Part shown: positions 28,032 to 36,093 of the stretch, piece after piece
Numbering within the stretch: the first letter of the stretch is position 1
Layout: each line of letters begins with the position of its first letter
NCBI GenBank assembly: GCA_045645985.1
Contig: JAZRJV010000003.1
Coordinates: 46,734 to 110,733, forward strand
Length of the DNA stretch: 64,000 nucleotides
Origin: RGIG9060 sp045645985
Lineage (GTDB): Bacteria > Spirochaetota > Spirochaetia > Treponematales > Treponemataceae
Direction: 5' to 3'
Position numbers and translations under genes: made by a program
The notes under the pieces: model-generated
What the model was told of the DNA's origin: nothing
Database searches by the model: none
The model's input: the letters and a program-made list of their open reading frames with translations, nothing else

Positions 28032-29453
28032 ATGGAAAAAAGGGATGCAATTTCAGGTGGAAATCACGCAGCATTGTGGCACGGAAGATTCAAAGAAGGT
28101 CCAGATGCTGAAGCTATCGCTTTTGAAACATCAATTTTTGTTGATGAAAGAATGGCTTTTGATGATATTCAAGGAAGCAAAGCTCATGTTGCAATGTTAG
28201 GTGAATCTGGAATTATCCCTTCCGATGAAGCTTCCTTGATTATCAAAACTTTAGATTCAATTGCTGATGATTTGAAAAATGGAACTTTGCAAATTGACTA
28301 TTCTGCCGAAGATATCCATTCATTTATTGAAGGAACTTTAACAGATAGAATTGGCGAAGCAGGAAAGAAAGTTCACACAGGACGCAGTCGAAACGACCAA
28401 ATTGCTTTAGATGAACGACTTTATCTTCGCCATGCAATTCCAGATTTGCAAGGTAGAATTATCACTTTAATTGAAACCTTAACAAAAATCGCAGAAAATC
28501 ACAAATCTTCACTTTTAAGTGGATATACTCACATGCAACGAGCTCAGCCTGTAACATTGGCTCATCACCTTTGTGCTTGGTGTTGGATGCTTACTCGCGA
28601 TAATGAGCGTCTTTCTGATGCTTTAAAGCGAATAAATCTTTCACCTTTAGGTGCTGGCGCTTTGGCAGGTTCTGGTCTTCCTTTGAACAGAGAACTTGTT
28701 GCCGAAAAGTTGGGATTTGCTGGAGTTACACAAAATTCCCTTGATACAGTTTCTGACAGAGATTATTGTATCGAATTTACTTCTGCTTTTTCTTTGTTGA
28801 TGACTCATCTTTCACGCTTTTGTGAAGAAGTTGTTTTGTGGTCAACAGAAGAATTTAAGTTCATCAATTTATCTGAAAAATGGTCAACTGGTTCTAGTAT
28901 CATGCCTCAGAAAAAAAATCCTGACTTTGCAGAGTTGATTCGTGGTCGCACTGGAAAAGTTTACGGAGATTTGATTGCTCTTCTTACAATGATGAAGGGG
29001 CTTCCTCTTTCATATAATCGTGATATGCAAGAAGATAAAGAAAGTTTGTTCGATGCTTACGATACAGTTTATTCATGTCTTGGAATTTTTACAAAAATGA
29101 TTGGAACTGCATCTTGGAACACAGAAAAAATGCATTCTTCTTGTGTAGGAGGGCACGCAAACGCAACTGATGTGGCTGACTATCTTGTACGCAAGGGAAT
29201 GCCTTTTAGAACTGCCCATGGAGTTGCTGCAAAAGCGGTTCGTATGGGAATTGAAGCAAACTGTAATATCGAGGATTTATCAATTCAGCAACTTAAAGAA
29301 TGTTCAGAATTGATAGAAGAAGATATTTTTGCTCTAATTACACCTGAAGCTTGTGTAAATGTTAGAACAGTTACTGGTGGTCCATCTGAAAAATCTGTAG
29401 AAAATCAAATTTCAAATTTGAAAAAATATTACGCAGAATTTTCCCGTGATTAA
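28032..29453 (+). CDS. argH: Argininosuccinate lyase
   Basis: The 473-residue enzyme cleaves argininosuccinate to arginine and fumarate. The fumarase/aspartase-superfamily signature GSSIMPQKKNPDF carries the mobile-loop Ser. Other landmarks are HTGRSRNDQ and SGYTHMQRAQPVT. The N-terminus (LWHGRFKEGPD) is normal for the family, and the length is normal. It lies between argG and an amino-acid transporter lipoprotein (41-nt gap). Confidence 0.97.
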   Translation: MEKRDAISGGNHAALWHGRFKEGPDAEAIAFETSIFVDERMAFDDIQGSKAHVAMLGESGIIPSDEASLIIKTLDSIADDLKNGTLQIDYSAEDIHSFIEGTLTDRIGEAGKKVHTGRSRNDQIALDERLYLRHAIPDLQGRIITLIETLTKIAENHKSSLLSGYTHMQRAQPVTLAHHLCAWCWMLTRDNERLSDALKRINLSPLGAGALAGSGLPLNRELVAEKLGFAGVTQNSLDTVSDRDYCIEFTSAFSLLMTHLSRFCEEVVLWSTEEFKFINLSEKWSTGSSIMPQKKNPDFAELIRGRTGKVYGDLIALLTMMKGLPLSYNRDMQEDKESLFDAYDTVYSCLGIFTKMIGTASWNTEKMHSSCVGGHANATDVADYLVRKGMPFRTAHGVAAKAVRMGIEANCNIEDLSIQQLKECSELIEEDIFALITPEACVNVRTVTGGPSEKSVENQISNLKKYYAEFSRD

Positions 29454-29494
29454 ACGGTAGAAAATATTTTATTTACTTTAAACGGAGGTTTAAA

Positions 29495-30259
29495 ATGAAG
29501 AAAATTTTAGTTGTTTTAATGGCTTTGTTAGTAATATTTTCTGTAACAGGCTGTAAAAAACAAGATGCATTTGTTCTTGGGCTTGATGATTCTTTCCCAC
29601 CAATGGGATTTAGAAACGATGCAAACGAAATTGTAGGTTACGACATTGATTTGGCTGCAGAAGCTTGTAAAAGATTAAATCTTGAACTTGTTTGCCAACC
29701 AATCGACTGGGCTGCAAAGGAACAAGAACTTGCAACTGGAAGTATCGATTGTATCTGGAACGGATTTACAATCACACCAGAAAGACTTGAAGCAATGTCT
29801 TTTTCAAAACCATATCTTGACAATGCACAAGTTGCAATCGTAAGAGCAGATTCTGGATTTGAAACATTAGCTGACTTAGCTGGTAAAAAAATCGGTTTAC
29901 AAGCTGGTTCAAGTGCAGCAGAAGCAGTTGATTCATTACCTGAATTTAAAGCATCTGTAGCAGAAGTTGTAGAATTTAAAGATAACTTAACAGCACTTAT
30001 GGATCTTGAAATCGGTGGTGTTGATGCAGTTATTATGGATATCGTTGTAGGAAGCTACAGCATCCAAACATCTGGAAAAGATTTTGTTGTTCTTGGTGAA
30101 CACTTAACAACAGAAGAATACGGAATTGGTTTCCGCAAAGAAGATACAGAATTAAGAGATGCTTTCCAAAAAACACTTGAAGAAATGGCTGCTGACGGAA
30201 CAGTTGCAGAAATTTCTACAAAATGGTTTGGTTCAGATATTTCTGTAATCGGAAAATAA
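29495..30259 (+). CDS. Polar amino-acid ABC transporter substrate-binding lipoprotein
   Basis: The 254-residue protein has a signal ending IFSVTGCKK, a good lipobox. It then has an SBP_bac_3 fold: FVLGLDDSFPPMGFRNDANEIVGYDIDLA, WNGFTITPERLEAMSFSKPYL and KKIGLQAGSSA. It captures an amino acid outside the inner membrane for the permease and ATPase genes downstream. Linkage to argGH makes arginine or another basic amino acid a reasonable but unproven ligand. A terminator-like hairpin after the gene suggests the lipoprotein is made in excess over the membrane components. Confidence 0.9.
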   Translation: MKKILVVLMALLVIFSVTGCKKQDAFVLGLDDSFPPMGFRNDANEIVGYDIDLAAEACKRLNLELVCQPIDWAAKEQELATGSIDCIWNGFTITPERLEAMSFSKPYLDNAQVAIVRADSGFETLADLAGKKIGLQAGSSAAEAVDSLPEFKASVAEVVEFKDNLTALMDLEIGGVDAVIMDIVVGSYSIQTSGKDFVVLGEHLTTEEYGIGFRKEDTELRDAFQKTLEEMAADGTVAEISTKWFGSDISVIGK

Positions 30260-30296
30260 TTATTAAATAAAGCGTAATTTTACGATTTTTTAATAG

Positions 30297-30334
30297 AATA
30301 GCTGTTGGAATTTTTCTGACAGCTATTTTTTTTA
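30297..30334 (+). terminator. Terminator between binding protein and permease
   Basis: AATAGCTGT (30297-30305) pairs perfectly with ACAGCTATT (30319-30327), followed by a T-tract. Partial termination here would lower permease/ATPase expression relative to the lipoprotein. Confidence 0.8.
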
Positions 30335-30385
30335 TTTTTGTTTTATGATATAATTTCGAATAATAAAATTTTTAAGTAGGTTATT

Positions 30386-31060
30386 ATGGAATCTCAAGGT
30401 TTTAGTTCTTTTGTATCACTTATCACTGCCTTATCTGGTGGAATGTGGATTTCTGTAAAAGTTTTTTTCTTAACACTTTTGTTTTCACTTCCTGGCGGAT
30501 TATTAGTTGCCTTTGGTAGAATGTCAAAATTAAAAGTAATTTCTGTTCCAGTAAATATTTTTATGTTGATTATTCGCGGAACACCTTTGATGTTACAAAT
30601 AATTTTTGTGTACTTTGCTCCTGCTCATCTTTCTCAACTTTTTGGTCAAAGATTTCATTTTGATAGATTTATTGCTGTTATCATTGCTTTTGCTGTAAAT
30701 TATGCTGCTTACTTTGCAGAAATTTATCGTGGTGGAATTGAATCTATTCCAAAAGGTCAATATGAAGCAGCTAAGGTTTTAGGTTTTACTAAATCTCAAA
30801 CTTTTTTTAAGATAATTCTTCCGCAAGTTATTAAACGAATTTTACCTGCCACAGGAAACGAAGTTATCACTCTTGTAAAAGATACTTCTTTAGCTCAAGT
30901 TATCGGTGTTGTGGAACTTTTCCGCGTTGCTTATAACTTTGCAAGTAGCCGAGTTTCTGTTGCACCTCTTTTTGTTGCTGGTGTTTTCTATTTCTTTATG
31001 AACTGGGTTGTATCCTTCACTTTTGAAAAATTAGAAAAAAAACTATCTTATTATCGTTAA
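30386..31060 (+). CDS. Amino-acid ABC transporter permease
   Basis: The 224-residue HisM/GlnP-type permease has five or so transmembrane helices. The EAA loop (AAKVLGFTKSQTFFKIILPQ) contacts the ATPase, and NEVITLVKDTSLAQVIGV is the conserved C-terminal motif. A TAGG-containing ribosome site precedes the ATG. It lies 23 nt upstream of the ATPase gene. As the only permease it probably works as a homodimer. Confidence 0.92.
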   Translation: MESQGFSSFVSLITALSGGMWISVKVFFLTLLFSLPGGLLVAFGRMSKLKVISVPVNIFMLIIRGTPLMLQIIFVYFAPAHLSQLFGQRFHFDRFIAVIIAFAVNYAAYFAEIYRGGIESIPKGQYEAAKVLGFTKSQTFFKIILPQVIKRILPATGNEVITLVKDTSLAQVIGVVELFRVAYNFASSRVSVAPLFVAGVFYFFMNWVVSFTFEKLEKKLSYYR

Positions 31061-31083
31061 ATTAAGGATTTAGGAGAATTTTT

Positions 31084-31824
31084 ATGGAAGTTATTTCTGT
31101 TCAAAATATCAAAAAATCTTTTAAAAAATTTGAAGTTCTAAAAGGGATTTCTTTTACTGTAAATGAAGGTGAAGTTTTAAGCATCATTGGGCCTTCTGGT
31201 TCTGGAAAATCTACTTTGTTGCGCTGTATCACACAATTGGAAACCGTTACAGACGGAAGTATTTCAATTTGTGGACAAAACCTTGTAAAAGATTCAGTTT
31301 ATGCTTCAAAAGAAGAATGTTTGAACATCGGTTTGAAAGTAGGATTGGTTTTTCAAAATTTTAATCTATTTCCTCACATGAGTGTGATTGAAAATATTAC
31401 TTGTGCGCAAATAAATGTTTTGAATCGTTCAAAAGAAGAAGCAATTCAAATTGCTCGAGAATTATTAAAAAAGATGAATCTTTCTGACAAAGAAAATTCT
31501 TATCCTTGCGAACTTTCTGGCGGACAACAACAGCGAGTTTCTATTGCTCGTGCTTTGGCTATGAAACCTGAAGTTTTGTTTTTTGACGAACCAACTTCTG
31601 CTCTTGATCCAGAACTTACTGGCGAAATTCTAAAAGTAATTCGTGCTTTGGCAGAAGAAAATATGACCATGGTTGTTGTAACTCACGAAATGTCTTTTGC
31701 TAGGGATTTATCTGATAAAATTATTTTTATGGATAAAGGTGTTATTGTGGAAGAAGGAACTCCTGAACAGGTTATCAATAATCCACAAAACGAAAGAACT
31801 AAGGCATTTTTATCTAGATTTTAA
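31084..31824 (+). CDS. Amino-acid ABC transporter ATP-binding protein
   Basis: The 246-residue GlnQ/HisP-type ATPase has Walker A GPSGSGKSTL, signature LSGGQQQRVSIARAL, Walker B VLFFDEPTSALDPE and switch VVTHEMSFA. The terminal EEGTPEQVINNPQNERTKAFLSRF is typical of polar amino-acid transporters. It is the last gene of the transporter set, and a tRNA gene follows on its own promoter. Confidence 0.93.
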   Translation: MEVISVQNIKKSFKKFEVLKGISFTVNEGEVLSIIGPSGSGKSTLLRCITQLETVTDGSISICGQNLVKDSVYASKEECLNIGLKVGLVFQNFNLFPHMSVIENITCAQINVLNRSKEEAIQIARELLKKMNLSDKENSYPCELSGGQQQRVSIARALAMKPEVLFFDEPTSALDPELTGEILKVIRALAEENMTMVVVTHEMSFARDLSDKIIFMDKGVIVEEGTPEQVINNPQNERTKAFLSRF

Positions 31825-31847
31825 TTTATAATTTTACTCAATATATA

Positions 31848-31876
31848 TTGACGTAAATTATGATTTATTATAAAAT
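31848..31876 (+). promoter_or_regulatory. Promoter of tRNA-Leu
   Basis: TTGACG (31848-31853), a 17-nt spacer and TAAAAT (31871-31876) place the start about 7-10 nt downstream, just before the tRNA. Confidence 0.65.
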
Positions 31877-31886
31877 AACAAATGTC

Positions 31887-31973
31887 GCCGGGATGGTGGA
31901 ATAGGTAGACACAAGGGACTTAAAATCCCTCGGCATTTAAAACGCCGTGCCAGTTCGATTCTGGTTCCCGGCA
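31887..31973 (+). tRNA. tRNA-Leu (anticodon TAA)
   Basis: The 87-nt class II tRNA has acceptor arms GCCGGGA / TCCCGGC with discriminator A. It has an anticodon stem-loop GGGACTTAAAATCCC with TAA, a long variable arm (CGGCATTTAAAACGCCG), and a T-loop with TTCGATT. CCA is not encoded. This is the UUA-decoding leucine tRNA, suited to the AT-rich codon use of the window. Confidence 0.95.
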
Positions 31974-31975
31974 TG

Positions 31976-32008
31976 AAAGCAGTTTCAAACGAAACTGCTT
32001 TTTTTTTA
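31976..32008 (+). terminator. Terminator after tRNA-Leu
   Basis: AAAGCAGTTTC - AAAC - GAAACTGCTTT is a perfect 11-bp stem followed by a T-run. The stem begins 2 nt after the tRNA end. Confidence 0.85.
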
Positions 32009-32148
32009 TGTCTAAAATGTTTTAGAAACAAAAAAAAGTTGAGCAAAGATTTAATAAAATATCCTTGCCCAACTGTATATTTTTCTTGTTTATTTTTTAT
32101 TGCTATATTGAATTTAGTGGCTAAAACCAGCCAAATTTTATCGTCTTT

Positions 32149-32562
32149 TTATTTTACCTGACTATAAACATTTGCAATTTCTGAACGCCATTCATAAGTT
32201 GTTTCACGATTTTCCCATTCGATTACGCGCCTAATTGTAAAATGTCTTAAATCGTGCGGATTTTCAAAATATACAACTGCAAATCTTCCTTGTCCAATGT
32301 AAGTGATTTTTTCGTTTTCAGCTAGTTTTTCAGAAGCATTTATCTTTGCTAAAACACAATCAAAGTGTGCTGGATTTCCGTTTTCTTTTGCTGCGATTGC
32401 AGAAGATAATTCTTCGATTGGTTGATTGCAATATTCACAAATGTGAGATGAAAAATGTGATTTTACTTGGCTTTCTTCATTCTTGTTTTGATTAGAATTT
32501 TTGTGAGAATTATTTTTCCCATACCATTTATTTCTGTTTGTGTAAGAGTGTTTTCGATCCAT
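32149..32562 (-). CDS. Conserved-looking protein with a zinc-knuckle-like motif, unknown function
   Basis: The start at 32562 is chosen because AAAGGAAAT lies 4-12 nt upstream and the ATG is 1 nt after the stop of the small upstream gene. The 137-residue product begins MDRKHSY and has a hydrophilic Lys/Asn-rich N-terminus. CEYCNQPIEEL then HFDCVL follow, a CxxC...HxxC arrangement that could bind zinc. The C-terminus (GQGRFAVVYFENPHDLRHFTIRRVIEWENRETTYEW) looks like a compact beta/alpha domain. I do not recognise the family. It is the last gene of the yraN operon. Confidence 0.7.
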   Translation of the reverse strand: MDRKHSYTNRNKWYGKNNSHKNSNQNKNEESQVKSHFSSHICEYCNQPIEELSSAIAAKENGNPAHFDCVLAKINASEKLAENEKITYIGQGRFAVVYFENPHDLRHFTIRRVIEWENRETTYEWRSEIANVYSQVK

Positions 32563-32563
32563 T

Positions 32564-32731
32564 TTATTTCCTTTCAAAATCTTCGTCTTCAATGAGTTTC
32601 CGACTTAAAATCATGGCAATTCTGTGGATTGCACCATCAAGATATTTTGCGTCATGAATTTTTTCTCGTACTTCAAGAATATATGCTGAGACTTCTTGTT
32701 GTTTGCTTCTGTTAACTTGTACTGCGTTCAT
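32564..32731 (-). CDS. Small 55-residue protein coupled to yraN
   Basis: A complete 55-codon frame starts MNAVQVNRSKQQEVSAY and ends EDEDFERK. Its ATG overlaps the yraN stop (ATGA) and its stop lies 1 nt before the next gene's ATG, so it is embedded by translational coupling at both ends. The sequence is mostly predicted helix (LEVREKIHDAKYLDGAIHRIAMILSRKL). No family is recognised. Its placement argues that it is a real gene that length cut-offs would miss. Confidence 0.65.
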   Translation of the reverse strand: MNAVQVNRSKQQEVSAYILEVREKIHDAKYLDGAIHRIAMILSRKLIEDEDFERK

Positions 32732-33141
32732 AATGGCTCCGAAAAAGCATTTTCTAAATGATATACGCTATCAAATCCAGGCATATCAATAACAATTACA
32801 TCAAATCGAATATAACTGTCATTATATTGTCGATATAAATTTAGAAAACATTTAGTCGTTTCTGCAATTCTTTTTTGTTTTATTTTGCCTAAAATGTGTT
32901 GCAGCGTTTCTAGACAGCCCGAAGGCAATGTTTTAACTTCCACAAAAACAATTGTGTCATCAATTTGTGCTATTATATCAATTTCACCTTTTTTTGTCCG
33001 CCAGTTACGATGAAGGATTTTATAGTTTTTTGAAATTAGATAATCAACAGCTTTTTGCTCTCCATCAACTCCTCGCTGTTTTGCTTCTTGCTTGCGTTTA
33101 AGTTGACTTTCGCTACTATTGTAATTATAGCGTGTATTCAT
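32728..33141 (-). CDS. yraN: YraN/UPF0102-family endonuclease-like protein
   Basis: The 137-residue protein has the family pattern GVDGEQKAVDYLISKNYKILHRNWR, then KGEIDIIA and VFVEVKTL. These are the catalytic D/E and ExK residues of a restriction-endonuclease-like (Holliday-junction-resolvase-like) fold. Function is not established. Its start overlaps the HD-GYP gene by 17 nt. A yraN gene next to the rplS/trmD region is common in bacteria. Confidence 0.9.
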   Translation of the reverse strand: MNTRYNYNSSESQLKRKQEAKQRGVDGEQKAVDYLISKNYKILHRNWRTKKGEIDIIAQIDDTIVFVEVKTLPSGCLETLQHILGKIKQKRIAETTKCFLNLYRQYNDSYIRFDVIVIDMPGFDSVYHLENAFSEPL

Positions 33142-34345
33142 CAGGATGTAAAACCTTTACGATGCACAAATTTCGTTTTTCACGCAATTTAATAACTTGC
33201 CCGATATGAAAATCATCTTCTGGGATATTATTTTTATCCGTTTCTTTTTTAGGTTCGGTTAAAAGTTTTATATCAGGCATAAAAGGCATTTCAGGATTTG
33301 ATTTTACAACTTGTGCAATAAGAGTGTTATTCAATAAAACTATAGAGCCGATAGGGTAGGCGCCCATCATTTTTACAAAAGCTTGAATTAATTCTGGGTC
33401 AAATTGTTTTTGGGTATCTTCCATTAAGTTTTTTATTGCGTCATACCCAATAAATGAATCTCGATAAGTTTTTTTAGAAATCATTGCGCTAAAAGCATCT
33501 GCGATTGCCAAAATTCTAGCACCTTTTTCGATTGCATTTTCTTTTAAGCCCGCTGGATATCCTGTTCCATTCCAATATTCGTGATGTTGAATTATTATAA
33601 GCGAAACTTCTTTTGAAAAGAACAAAACTTCGGAAGCAAATCTTGCAGAACGCAACGGATGTAATTTTATCATGTTGTATTCACTTGTTGAAAGATGTGC
33701 TTTTTTCTGTACGATATGCTCAGAAGCACTTAACATTCCAATATCATGAAAAAGGCTTGCTCCAATAAGTTGCAAAATTTCTCGTTTACTAAAACCTTGA
33801 ATAATTGCTAGCGAAGATGCAAAGATTGCCGAATTTAACGCATTTTTTGCTAAATCAACTTCTGGAGTTAAAGCCATTATGTAACCGATTACATTCATGC
33901 TATCTTGAAATGTTAGTTTGTAAATTTCATCTATAGTGATGTCGATTTCGCTTCTTGAAATATTTTTATTGTTCTTTGCATACGAAAAAAAATCTCTAAC
34001 TTTTTTTAAGCATCTTGAATAAGTGTCTCTTGTAGTTTTATCAATTTGTGAAAGATTTTCTGCGATAACCTGAAGAGTATTGTTTGCTCCAACTTTTTCT
34101 ACGCTTGTATTTTGATTTTCTATTGGTTCTAATTCAAGAATTTCATCTGTTTGCAAATTGTCTTCGTTTGAAATAATTTTTCCGTAGGTAATTACATAGG
34201 GAATTTTCCAATTTTCTATTGCGGATAAATGAAAAGTAGTGATAGGTTTTCTTTCAGCTAGAAACATATTTATTCCATCATCAAAAAAAACTGGAGAAGA
34301 AAAACGCATACCAAGTTTGATGTCTGAAGTTTTTACTCTTTTCAT
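33125..34345 (-). CDS. HD-GYP domain protein, probable c-di-GMP phosphodiesterase
   Basis: The 406-residue protein has an N-terminal DUF3391-like region (RVKTSDIKLGMRFSSPVFFDDG) and an HD-GYP domain about residues 150-330. Visible motifs are LFHDIGML, KLHPLRSARFA, IIQHHEYWNGTGYPAGL and RILAIADAFSAM. In the second motif Asn replaces the usual Asp before GxGYP. In the first, Met follows HDIG instead of the common Lys, so activity should be tested. It overlaps the FlhB-like gene by 4 nt. Together with two EAL proteins in the window it points to active c-di-GMP turnover. Confidence 0.88.
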   Translation of the reverse strand: MKRVKTSDIKLGMRFSSPVFFDDGINMFLAERKPITTFHLSAIENWKIPYVITYGKIISNEDNLQTDEILELEPIENQNTSVEKVGANNTLQVIAENLSQIDKTTRDTYSRCLKKVRDFFSYAKNNKNISRSEIDITIDEIYKLTFQDSMNVIGYIMALTPEVDLAKNALNSAIFASSLAIIQGFSKREILQLIGASLFHDIGMLSASEHIVQKKAHLSTSEYNMIKLHPLRSARFASEVLFFSKEVSLIIIQHHEYWNGTGYPAGLKENAIEKGARILAIADAFSAMISKKTYRDSFIGYDAIKNLMEDTQKQFDPELIQAFVKMMGAYPIGSIVLLNNTLIAQVVKSNPEMPFMPDIKLLTEPKKETDKNNIPEDDFHIGQVIKLREKRNLCIVKVLHPDEYTL

Positions 34346-34593
34346 TTATAGCCTTCTTTTGATTTTATAAAAGCAAAAATCTTTGCAAGAATTTCGTAGG
34401 TTTCTTCCGGAATATATTCTCCTATTTCTTGCATGCTGATAACTTCGGTTGCTTCAATATTTTTTACAACAGGAATTGAATTTTCTTTTGCAATCTGAAT
34501 TATTTTTTCAGCTAAATGTTCTTTTCCTTTTGCTGTTAAAAATGGTGCTTCTGTTTCATCAAAGTAAGATAAAGCAACCGCTTTTTTTGTCAT
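34342..34593 (-). CDS. FlhB C-terminal-domain-like protein (YlqH type)
   Basis: The 83-residue protein is a stand-alone version of the cytoplasmic domain of FlhB/YscU. It aligns as KKAVALSYFDETEAPFLTAKGKEHLAEKIIQIAKENSIPVVKN through IPEETYEILAKIFAFI. The autocleavage motif NPTH of full FlhB is not present. B. subtilis YlqH is a similar short protein in the same genomic neighbourhood (rplS-rnhB-ylqG-ylqH). The preceding gene overlaps by 4 nt and is FliK-like, so the pair may interact as FliK and FlhB do. Role unknown. Confidence 0.85.
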   Translation of the reverse strand: MTKKAVALSYFDETEAPFLTAKGKEHLAEKIIQIAKENSIPVVKNIEATEVISMQEIGEYIPEETYEILAKIFAFIKSKEGYK

Positions 34594-35642
34594 GCGTTAA
34601 ACTCCACGATTGTAATCGGCAAATCTTCTGTGAATAAACCTTGCATTTTTGCTTCGGATGAAAAATCAATGTCTATTATATCTTGTGAATTTGAAAAAAA
34701 TTCTTTTAATAACAAAATATCTTTGGAATTATTATTTGGTTCGCTAAAATATTTTATCTGTTTAAAAGATTTTTCGTCCTTATAAGAATAGTATATCATA
34801 AAATAGTATTTTGTTTTATCATTTGAACAGAAAATATGCGTTTTTTGCAACTTTTTATCTTCTAAGTTTATTAAATGTCTAATATTTCCAAAATACAAAA
34901 TATCTCCAATTTTTATCTCAAATGGAAGTAAAATCCAATGAAAATTTGAATTTTTGTTTTTTACTTGATTTATTAGCGATAAAAATTCTTTTGCATTGTT
35001 TTTTTCTTCATCTGTTGATTTTGTATTTTCTTCTGGATTTTCAAAAAGATTTAACGCTTTGGAAAGTTTTTCAAGTTGTTCATCTGAAAGTGAAAATCCT
35101 TTTTGGGTTATATCTACATCAAGTTGTGATAAATTTGATAAATCATCTTCTGAAATTTCAGTTTGTTTTGAGTTATGCGAATTTTTAGATAAAATATTTT
35201 TTGCTTTGCTTCTACTTTTTTTTATTTGCGGAATATCTAACTTTAATTGATGCTGCTGAAAATACTGAACCAAATTTAGCGAAACTTTGTCTTGTGGAAG
35301 ATTAAGATTTTTTAGAAAATTACTTATTTGCTGATTATTTTCTGTAAAAGATTTTGCGTCAAGCTTACTTATTTGGTTTTCAATATTTTTTGTATCGTCA
35401 AGTTTTGCTGGAATAAGATGTAAAGTTTTTCCTTGCAGTTTTATCGTTGCTTTAAATGAAGTTCCTGGCAAAAGTTTTTCTTTAGATGTTATTTCAAAAA
35501 GATTTCCTGCAAAAGATGCAATATATTTGTTTGGATTGTCAGTTTGGTTAAGGATTCTTACAAAAACAGAATTTCCGTCTTTTAATACATTGGGCGAGTT
35601 GCTTGAATTTACAATGTTTATTGTGTTATGTATTACATTCAT
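34590..35642 (-). CDS. FliK-like protein (YlqG-type position), unknown function
   Basis: The 350-residue protein has an N-terminal beta domain about residues 20-85 (VFVRILNQTDNPNKYIASFAGNLFEI ... GTSFKATIKLQGKTLHLIP) resembling FliK/YlqG-type hook-length proteins. A low-complexity Lys/Asn/Ser linker (about 105-225) and a C-terminal mixed domain (WILLPFEIKIGDILYFGNIRHLI onward) follow. No signal peptide is present. Its ATG follows directly on the T-tract of a terminator and has no convincing ribosome site, so the true start could be downstream. It is coupled by ATGA to the FlhB-like gene. Confidence 0.7.
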   Translation of the reverse strand: MNVIHNTINIVNSSNSPNVLKDGNSVFVRILNQTDNPNKYIASFAGNLFEITSKEKLLPGTSFKATIKLQGKTLHLIPAKLDDTKNIENQISKLDAKSFTENNQQISNFLKNLNLPQDKVSLNLVQYFQQHQLKLDIPQIKKSRSKAKNILSKNSHNSKQTEISEDDLSNLSQLDVDITQKGFSLSDEQLEKLSKALNLFENPEENTKSTDEEKNNAKEFLSLINQVKNKNSNFHWILLPFEIKIGDILYFGNIRHLINLEDKKLQKTHIFCSNDKTKYYFMIYYSYKDEKSFKQIKYFSEPNNNSKDILLLKEFFSNSQDIIDIDFSSEAKMQGLFTEDLPITIVEFNA

Positions 35643-35686
35643 AAAAAAACACGAGCCTTAACAGAATAATTCTATTATGACTCGTG
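35643..35686 (-). terminator. Terminator after rplS, abutting the next start codon
   Basis: Read on the minus strand, CACGAG (35686-35681) pairs with CTCGTG (35655-35650) around a 25-nt loop. Seven T (35649-35643) follow immediately. The ATG of the FliK-like gene begins at 35642, the next base. Confidence 0.75.
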
Positions 35687-35722
35687 CTGTAAAAAGTTTC
35701 AATCTATTTTAAGTAGAAAATT

Positions 35723-36091
35723 TTATTGTTCTACTCTGTCAGATTTTTTTACGATAAGTTCTTTAATTTTTGCGCTCTTACCAACTTTATCACGGATGTA
35801 GTAAAGTTTTGAACGACGAACTTTACCTGGACGTACTACTTCAACTTTAGCAATACGAGGTGAGTTCATTGGGAATACGCGTTCTACACCAACTCCGTAA
35901 GAGTTTTTGCGAACTGTGAAAGTTCTTCTTACACCTGCGTTTTTGAAACAGATTACAAGACCTTCATAAACCTGAATTCTTTCTGTTTTACCTTCAACAA
36001 TTTTGAAGTGAACTCTAACTGTATCTCCAATTTTGAAAGAATCAAGATCTGTTCTTCTCTGTGATTCTTCGATGGTTTTAATTAAATCCAT
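35723..36091 (-). CDS. rplS: 50S ribosomal protein L19
   Basis: The 122-residue protein has the L19 core: FKIGDTVRVHFKIVEGKTERIQVYEGLVI, RTFTVRKNSYGVGVERVFPMNSPRI and VRRSKLYYIRD. It sits 2 nt after trmD in the rpsP-khpA-rimM-trmD-rplS operon, the standard bacterial order. A terminator follows. Confidence 0.97.
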   Translation of the reverse strand: MDLIKTIEESQRRTDLDSFKIGDTVRVHFKIVEGKTERIQVYEGLVICFKNAGVRRTFTVRKNSYGVGVERVFPMNSPRIAKVEVVRPGKVRRSKLYYIRDKVGKSAKIKELIVKKSDRVEQ

Positions 36092-36093
36092 AA

